From positions 620,001 to 684,000 of the forward strand of contig NZ_JACHMY010000001.1 of the NCBI RefSeq assembly GCF_014205135.1: a stretch of 64,000 nucleotides of DNA, read 5' to 3'. How positions within the stretch are numbered: the stretch's first letter is position 1; every line of letters begins with the position of its first letter. Made by a program: the position numbers and the translations under genes. The notes below the pieces were generated by a model that saw only the letters and a program-made list of their open reading frames with translations, was not told where the DNA came from and ran no database searches. Below, piece after piece: positions 60,538 to 64,000 of this stretch. Source of the stretch: Kribbella italica (GTDB lineage: Bacteria > Actinomycetota > Actinomycetes > Propionibacteriales > Kribbellaceae).

Positions 60538-61697
60538 CCTACACGCACGTCATCGTCGAGGCTGACGGTGGGTCCCGGGGCAACCCGGGGCCGGCGTCGT
60601 ACGGCGCGCTGGTGCGGGACCCGGCCACCGGCGCGGTGATCGCGCAGGCCGGGGTGACGATCGGGGTCGCGACCAACAACGTCGCGGAGTACAGCGGTCT
60701 GATCGCCGGGCTGGAACTGGCCGCGGAGTACGCGCCGGACGCCTCGATCGAGGTCCGGATGGACTCCAAGCTGGTGGTCGAGCAGATGGCCGGGCGCTGG
60801 AAGGTCAAGCACCCGGACATGAAGCCGCTGGCGATCAAGGCACAGTCGCTGGCGCCGTTCGGGACCGAGTGGACCTGGGTCCCGCGGGCGCAGAACGCCG
60901 CCGCCGACGCGCTCGCGAACATGGCGCTCGACGGCAAGCCGGTCCCGCTGAAGCCGGCCGAGAGCTCGGCCGCGCCGGTGGTGACCGAGGTGTCGGAGCT
61001 CGGCAAGGCGATGGCCGGCTGGGGTGGCGTTCCGGCCGAGGCGCCGACGCGGCTGATCCTGCTGCGGCACGGCGAGACGGCGCACACGGTGGACAAGCGG
61101 TTCTCGGGGTCCGGCGGGGACGACCCGGGGCTGAGCGAGATCGGCCGCCGGCAGGCCGAGGCCGCGGCGCAGTACATCGCCGGGCCGGCAGGCGGCGAGG
61201 CCTCGGCCGACGGCGCAGCCGGGCTCGGGCCGATCGACGCGGTGATTTCTTCCCCCATGCTGCGGACCCGGCAGACCGCGGCCGCGGTGGCCGAGCGGCT
61301 CGGGCTCGACGTCGAGGTGCGGGACGCGTGGGTCGAGTGCTCGTTCGGCGACTGGGACGGGCACACGTTCGCCGAGGTGCAGGAGAAGTGGCCGGACGCG
61401 CTGAACGCCTGGCTCGGTTCGACCACGGTCGCGCCGCCCGGCGGCGAGTCGTTCGACGCGTGCGCGCGGCGGGCGCGGACCGCGCGGGACGCCGTCCTGA
61501 CGTCGTACCCGGGCAAGACCGTCGTCGTGGTCACCCACGTGACGCCGATCAAGCTGATGGTGCGCGGCGTGCTGCAGGCGCCGATGGCGTCGCTGTTCCG
61601 GATGGAGCTGAAGCCCGCGACGGTGACCGAGATCAACTGGTACGCCGACGGCCTGGCCTCGTTGCGCAGCTTCAACGTCGTCCCGCCGCTAGTCTGA
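60534..61697 (+). CDS. Bifunctional ribonuclease H / histidine phosphatase family protein
   Basis: The 387-residue protein starts at ATG 60534, overlapping the previous stop. The RNase HI domain (residues 1-135) has its acidic catalytic residues: D11 (VEADGGSRGNPG), E52 (NNVAEYSG), D77 (MDSKLVVEQM) and D125 (NAAADALANM). After a linker, a histidine phosphatase domain (from about 175) carries LILLRHGETAHTVDKRFSG, SSPMLRTRQTA and VVVVTHVTPIKLM. The same fusion is known in mycobacteria (RNase HI plus alpha-ribazole phosphatase-like activity), where it removes RNA from hybrids and acts on cobalamin intermediates. Confidence 0.95.
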   Translation: MTYTHVIVEADGGSRGNPGPASYGALVRDPATGAVIAQAGVTIGVATNNVAEYSGLIAGLELAAEYAPDASIEVRMDSKLVVEQMAGRWKVKHPDMKPLAIKAQSLAPFGTEWTWVPRAQNAAADALANMALDGKPVPLKPAESSAAPVVTEVSELGKAMAGWGGVPAEAPTRLILLRHGETAHTVDKRFSGSGGDDPGLSEIGRRQAEAAAQYIAGPAGGEASADGAAGLGPIDAVISSPMLRTRQTAAAVAERLGLDVEVRDAWVECSFGDWDGHTFAEVQEKWPDALNAWLGSTTVAPPGGESFDACARRARTARDAVLTSYPGKTVVVVTHVTPIKLMVRGVLQAPMASLFRMELKPATVTEINWYADGLASLRSFNVVPPLV

Positions 61698-61747
61698 AGC
61701 TCCCGGCCGCACCGTCGCGGCCGGGCTAGCGAGGACGGAGTGGTCGA

Positions 61748-63181
61748 GTGCCGTTGCAGAAGGTGCATTTCGCCGAGGACGTGCCCGAGGTGCTCAGGGC
61801 CTCGCTGCAGACGATCCGCCGGGAGCTCGAGGTGCCGGCCGAGTTCCCGCCCGAGGTGGTCGCGGCGGCGCTGGCGGCGAAGGACAACCCACGGCTGCCC
61901 GACCTGGACCGGACCGACCTCGAGTTCGTCACCATCGACCCGCCGGACTCGATGGACCTCGACCAGGCCCTGCACATCGAACGCGCCGGCGACGGCTACA
62001 CCGTGCACTACGCGATCGCGGACGTCGCGGCGTTCGTCCAGCCGGGCGACCCGATCGACATCGAGGCGCGCAAGCGCGGCGAGACGCTGTACGCGCCGGA
62101 CAAGCGCACGCCGCTGCACCCGCCGGAGCTGTCCGAGGGCGCCGCGTCGCTGCTTCCGGACGCCGTACGGCCCGCGCTGCTGTGGACGATCACCGTCGAC
62201 GCGTCCGGCGAGGGCACCGACGTCGTCTGCGAACGTGCGTTGGTGAAGTCGCGCGCGAAGCTCAACTACGCGGGCGTGCAGAAGGATCTCGATGCCGGGA
62301 CGGCGTCGGAGTCGCTGCAGCTGCTGCGCGAGGTCGGCAAGCTCCGCGAGCAGCGCGAGCTCGAACGCGGCGGCGTCAACCTGCCGATCCCCGACCAAGA
62401 GGTCGTCACGCACGACGGCCAGTGGACGCTGGAGTTCCGCGCGCCGCTGCCGGTCGAGGGGTGGAACGCGCAGATCTCCCTGCTGACCGGGATGGCCGCC
62501 GCGCACCTGATGATGTACGGCGAGATCGGGATCCTGCGGACGCTGCCGGAGTCGCACGACGACCTGCGCCGCAAGCTGGAGAACACCGCGAAGGCGCTCG
62601 GGATCGAGTGGCCGGTCGGTACGTCGTACGCGGAGTTCATCCACGGGCTCGACCCGTTGGTGCCCGCGCACGCGGCGATGCTTGCCGCGTGCACCGTTCT
62701 GTTCCGCGGCGCGGGCTACACCTCCTTCTCCGGCGGGGTTCCGGAGCGGCCCGAGCACGCGGCGATGAAGTCGGAGTACGCGCACGTCACCGCGCCGCTG
62801 CGCCGGCTGGTCGACCGCTGGACCGGCGAGATCTGCGTCGCGCTGTGCGCCGACGCGCCGGTGCCGGACTGGGTGCGGGAGTCGATGGACGAGATCCCGA
62901 AGATCATGGAGGAGTGCGACCGCAAGGCGCACGCGTACGAGCGCGCGATCGTCTCGATGGTCGAGGCCGGGCTGGTCCACGACCAGGTCGGTCAGACGTT
63001 CGACGGGGTGGTCGTCGACGTCGACGAACGCGATCCGAATCGCGGGGTCGTCACCTTGTCGACGCTTGCCGTCGAGGGGAAGGTCAAGAGCTCCTCGCCG
63101 CTGCCGCTGGGACAGCCGGTGCAGGTCAAGCTCGTCGAGGCCGACATCACCAAGCGGACGATCGCGTTCGAGCTGGCCTGA
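61748..63181 (+). CDS. RNB domain ribonuclease (RNase II family)
   Basis: The 477-residue protein starts at GTG 61748 behind GGAG. The RNB domain holds the acidic metal cluster in FVTIDPPDSMDLDQALHIER (about residues 62-81) and the YTVHYAIADVAAFV motif. It also has PLHPPELSEGAASLLPDAVRPALLWTI, and SEYAHVTAPLRRLVDRW (about residue 340). It is shorter than E. coli RNase II, lacking N-terminal cold-shock domains, and carries only a small C-terminal S1-like barrel. It would degrade RNA 3' to 5'. It stops 8 nt from the convergent TetR gene. Confidence 0.93.
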   Translation: MPLQKVHFAEDVPEVLRASLQTIRRELEVPAEFPPEVVAAALAAKDNPRLPDLDRTDLEFVTIDPPDSMDLDQALHIERAGDGYTVHYAIADVAAFVQPGDPIDIEARKRGETLYAPDKRTPLHPPELSEGAASLLPDAVRPALLWTITVDASGEGTDVVCERALVKSRAKLNYAGVQKDLDAGTASESLQLLREVGKLREQRELERGGVNLPIPDQEVVTHDGQWTLEFRAPLPVEGWNAQISLLTGMAAAHLMMYGEIGILRTLPESHDDLRRKLENTAKALGIEWPVGTSYAEFIHGLDPLVPAHAAMLAACTVLFRGAGYTSFSGGVPERPEHAAMKSEYAHVTAPLRRLVDRWTGEICVALCADAPVPDWVRESMDEIPKIMEECDRKAHAYERAIVSMVEAGLVHDQVGQTFDGVVVDVDERDPNRGVVTLSTLAVEGKVKSSSPLPLGQPVQVKLVEADITKRTIAFELA

Positions 63182-63189
63182 GAACGGGT

Positions 63190-63750
63190 CTAGCGGGTCA
63201 GGTGCTGCTCGACCGCGCGCGTGGTGCGGTCGAGGTCGCCGGTGGCGAGCAGGTCGAGCAGCGCGCCCCGGAGCAGTGCCAGTACGGCGGTCCGCCGCGC
63301 GCGGGCGTGGTTGCTCGCGGCATCGGGTTGTGATGCCTCGAGCAACTCGAGCCAGTCGTCGACGGTACTGCGCGCGTAGTCGCCCCACGGGCCGTCGGGG
63401 GAGACCAGCGAACGGCCGTAGGCCTCGACCCAGAGGTTCATCAACGGACGGCGCTCGGGGGCGGACAGCCAGGTCCACAGTTCGCGGCCGATGACGTCGA
63501 GGCCGGGCTGTTCGTCGTACCGGAGTTGTTCGAGCAGGGCCAGCTCGTCGCTGCGTGCCCTCGCGAGCAGCGCGCGGATCAGGCCGTCCTTGCTGCCGAA
63601 CAGGAACAGCAGCACGCGAGGGCTCGACCCGATCGCGGTCGCCAGCGGGCGCAGCGAGAGGTCGGCGAGGCCGTGGGTGAGCGAGTAGCTGTAGGCGCGC
63701 TCGAGCAGTTCCTGCTCCCGCGCGGAAGGGGCTGGCTTCGTCGTCGGCAC
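63190..63750 (-). CDS. TetR family transcriptional regulator
   Basis: The 186-residue repressor starts at GTG 63750 (VPTTKPAPSAREQELLERAYSYSLTHG); the longer frame upstream overlaps the divergent gene. The TetR helix-turn-helix is at about residues 20-50 (HGLADLSLRPLATAIGSSPRVLLFLFGSKDGLI). The C-terminal ligand domain (WLSAPERRPLMNLWVEAYGRSL) is of the usual helical type. It is divergent from the GNAT gene at 63803 with a palindrome between, so it probably regulates itself and that gene. Confidence 0.9.
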   Translation of the reverse strand: MPTTKPAPSAREQELLERAYSYSLTHGLADLSLRPLATAIGSSPRVLLFLFGSKDGLIRALLARARSDELALLEQLRYDEQPGLDVIGRELWTWLSAPERRPLMNLWVEAYGRSLVSPDGPWGDYARSTVDDWLELLEASQPDAASNHARARRTAVLALLRGALLDLLATGDLDRTTRAVEQHLTR

Positions 63751-63764
63751 GCGGCTAGTATCGC

Positions 63765-63788
63765 CTACTGAAACAGTCGTGTCAGTAG
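63765..63788. promoter_or_regulatory. Operator CTACTGA-N10-TCAGTAG between tetR and GNAT
   Basis: Two perfect 7-nt arms separated by 10 nt lie in the 52-nt divergent gap between the TetR start (63750) and the GNAT start (63803). The spacing and location fit a TetR operator. Confidence 0.75.
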
Positions 63789-63802
63789 ATCGGGTGGTGC
63801 AG

Positions 63803-64000
63803 ATGTCCGCAGCAGTGATCCGTCCCGCCGACCAGCCCGGCGATCTCGGCTGGGTGGTCCAGGCCCACGGCGAGCTGTACGCCGCCGAGTACGGCTGGGG
63901 CCTGCCCTTCGAGGCCCTGGTCGCCCGCATCGTCGCCGACTACGCCGAGGCGCACGAGCCGGCCCGCGAAACCGCCTGGATCGCCGAGATCGACGGCGAA
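63803..64000 (+). CDS. GNAT family N-acetyltransferase, N-terminal fragment (cut by window edge)
   Basis: The frame from ATG 63803 is open to the window end (66 codons). The sequence (IRPADQPGDLGWVVQAHGELYAAEYGWGLPFEALVARIVADY) is the opening of a GNAT acetyltransferase family often found next to or fused with MarR or TetR regulators. The acetyl-CoA-binding motif lies outside the window. The adjacent divergent TetR gene probably controls it. Confidence 0.8.
   Translation, partial: MSAAVIRPADQPGDLGWVVQAHGELYAAEYGWGLPFEALVARIVADYAEAHEPARETAWIAEIDGE

Overview
The window is high-GC DNA with dense GTG and ATG starts, many 4-bp stop/start overlaps and typical actinobacterial families (DUF3145, DUF3052, FasR-led fatty acid cluster, homodimeric PDH E1, CebR-type cellulose control). 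I infer an actinomycete, probably of the Propionibacteriales (a Kribbella-like soil organism). The genus is a guess from style, not a search result.

Layout. 0-4.8 kb: the end of a LamG-type protein, an aldo/keto reductase, a secreted beta-helix protein with a C-terminal FIMAH-like domain, and two small membrane proteins. 5.2-8.2 kb: a MoxR / DUF58 / VWA operon. 8.2-15.5 kb: a cellulose module. A secreted GH9-GH6 double cellulase diverges from a sugar ABC transporter (cebEFG-like) and a LacI regulator, with two near-perfect CebR-type boxes between them. 15.6-23.0 kb: DUF3145, then the minus-strand type II fatty-acid cluster fasR-fabD-fabH-acpP-fabF-accD, in which fabD carries a biotinyl/lipoyl-like tail. 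23.0-26.3 kb: a PHP-domain gene flanked by two GC-rich degenerate tandem-repeat tracts. 26.4-35.7 kb: ADP-ribosylglycohydrolase, pirin, a POT peptide transporter, GNAT, aceE, DUF3052, a peroxiredoxin and tRNA-Val(TAC).

36.2-48.1 kb holds the most unusual object: one uninterrupted frame of about 3,950 codons. It reads N-terminal acyl-AMP ligase, a collagen-like stretch, about 1,360 residues of Asp/Glu/Ala/Ser-rich low complexity, ketosynthase, acyltransferase, carrier domain, half a condensation domain and a complete adenylation domain at the very end. The ketosynthase lacks its active-site Cys and first His, the carrier lacks its phosphopantetheine Ser, and the condensation half lacks HHxxxDG. 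The two adenylation domains and the acyltransferase keep their motifs. It looks like a synthase whose central assembly-line chemistry is gone while its frame is kept.

48.2-57.9 kb: a membrane protein, a ROK sugar kinase, a PhoD-type phosphatase and three glycosidase genes (GH3, GH29, GH13) with a ROK regulator. 57.9-63.2 kb: a structured 740-bp intergenic region, then Nif3-like, zinc-ribbon coiled coil, RNase H/phosphatase and RNase II-like genes. 63.2-64 kb: a TetR regulator divergent from a GNAT gene cut by the window edge.

Together the carbohydrate genes (cellulase, ceb transporter, GH3, fucosidase, alpha-glucosidase, ROK kinase) describe a saprophyte living on plant and microbial glycans.
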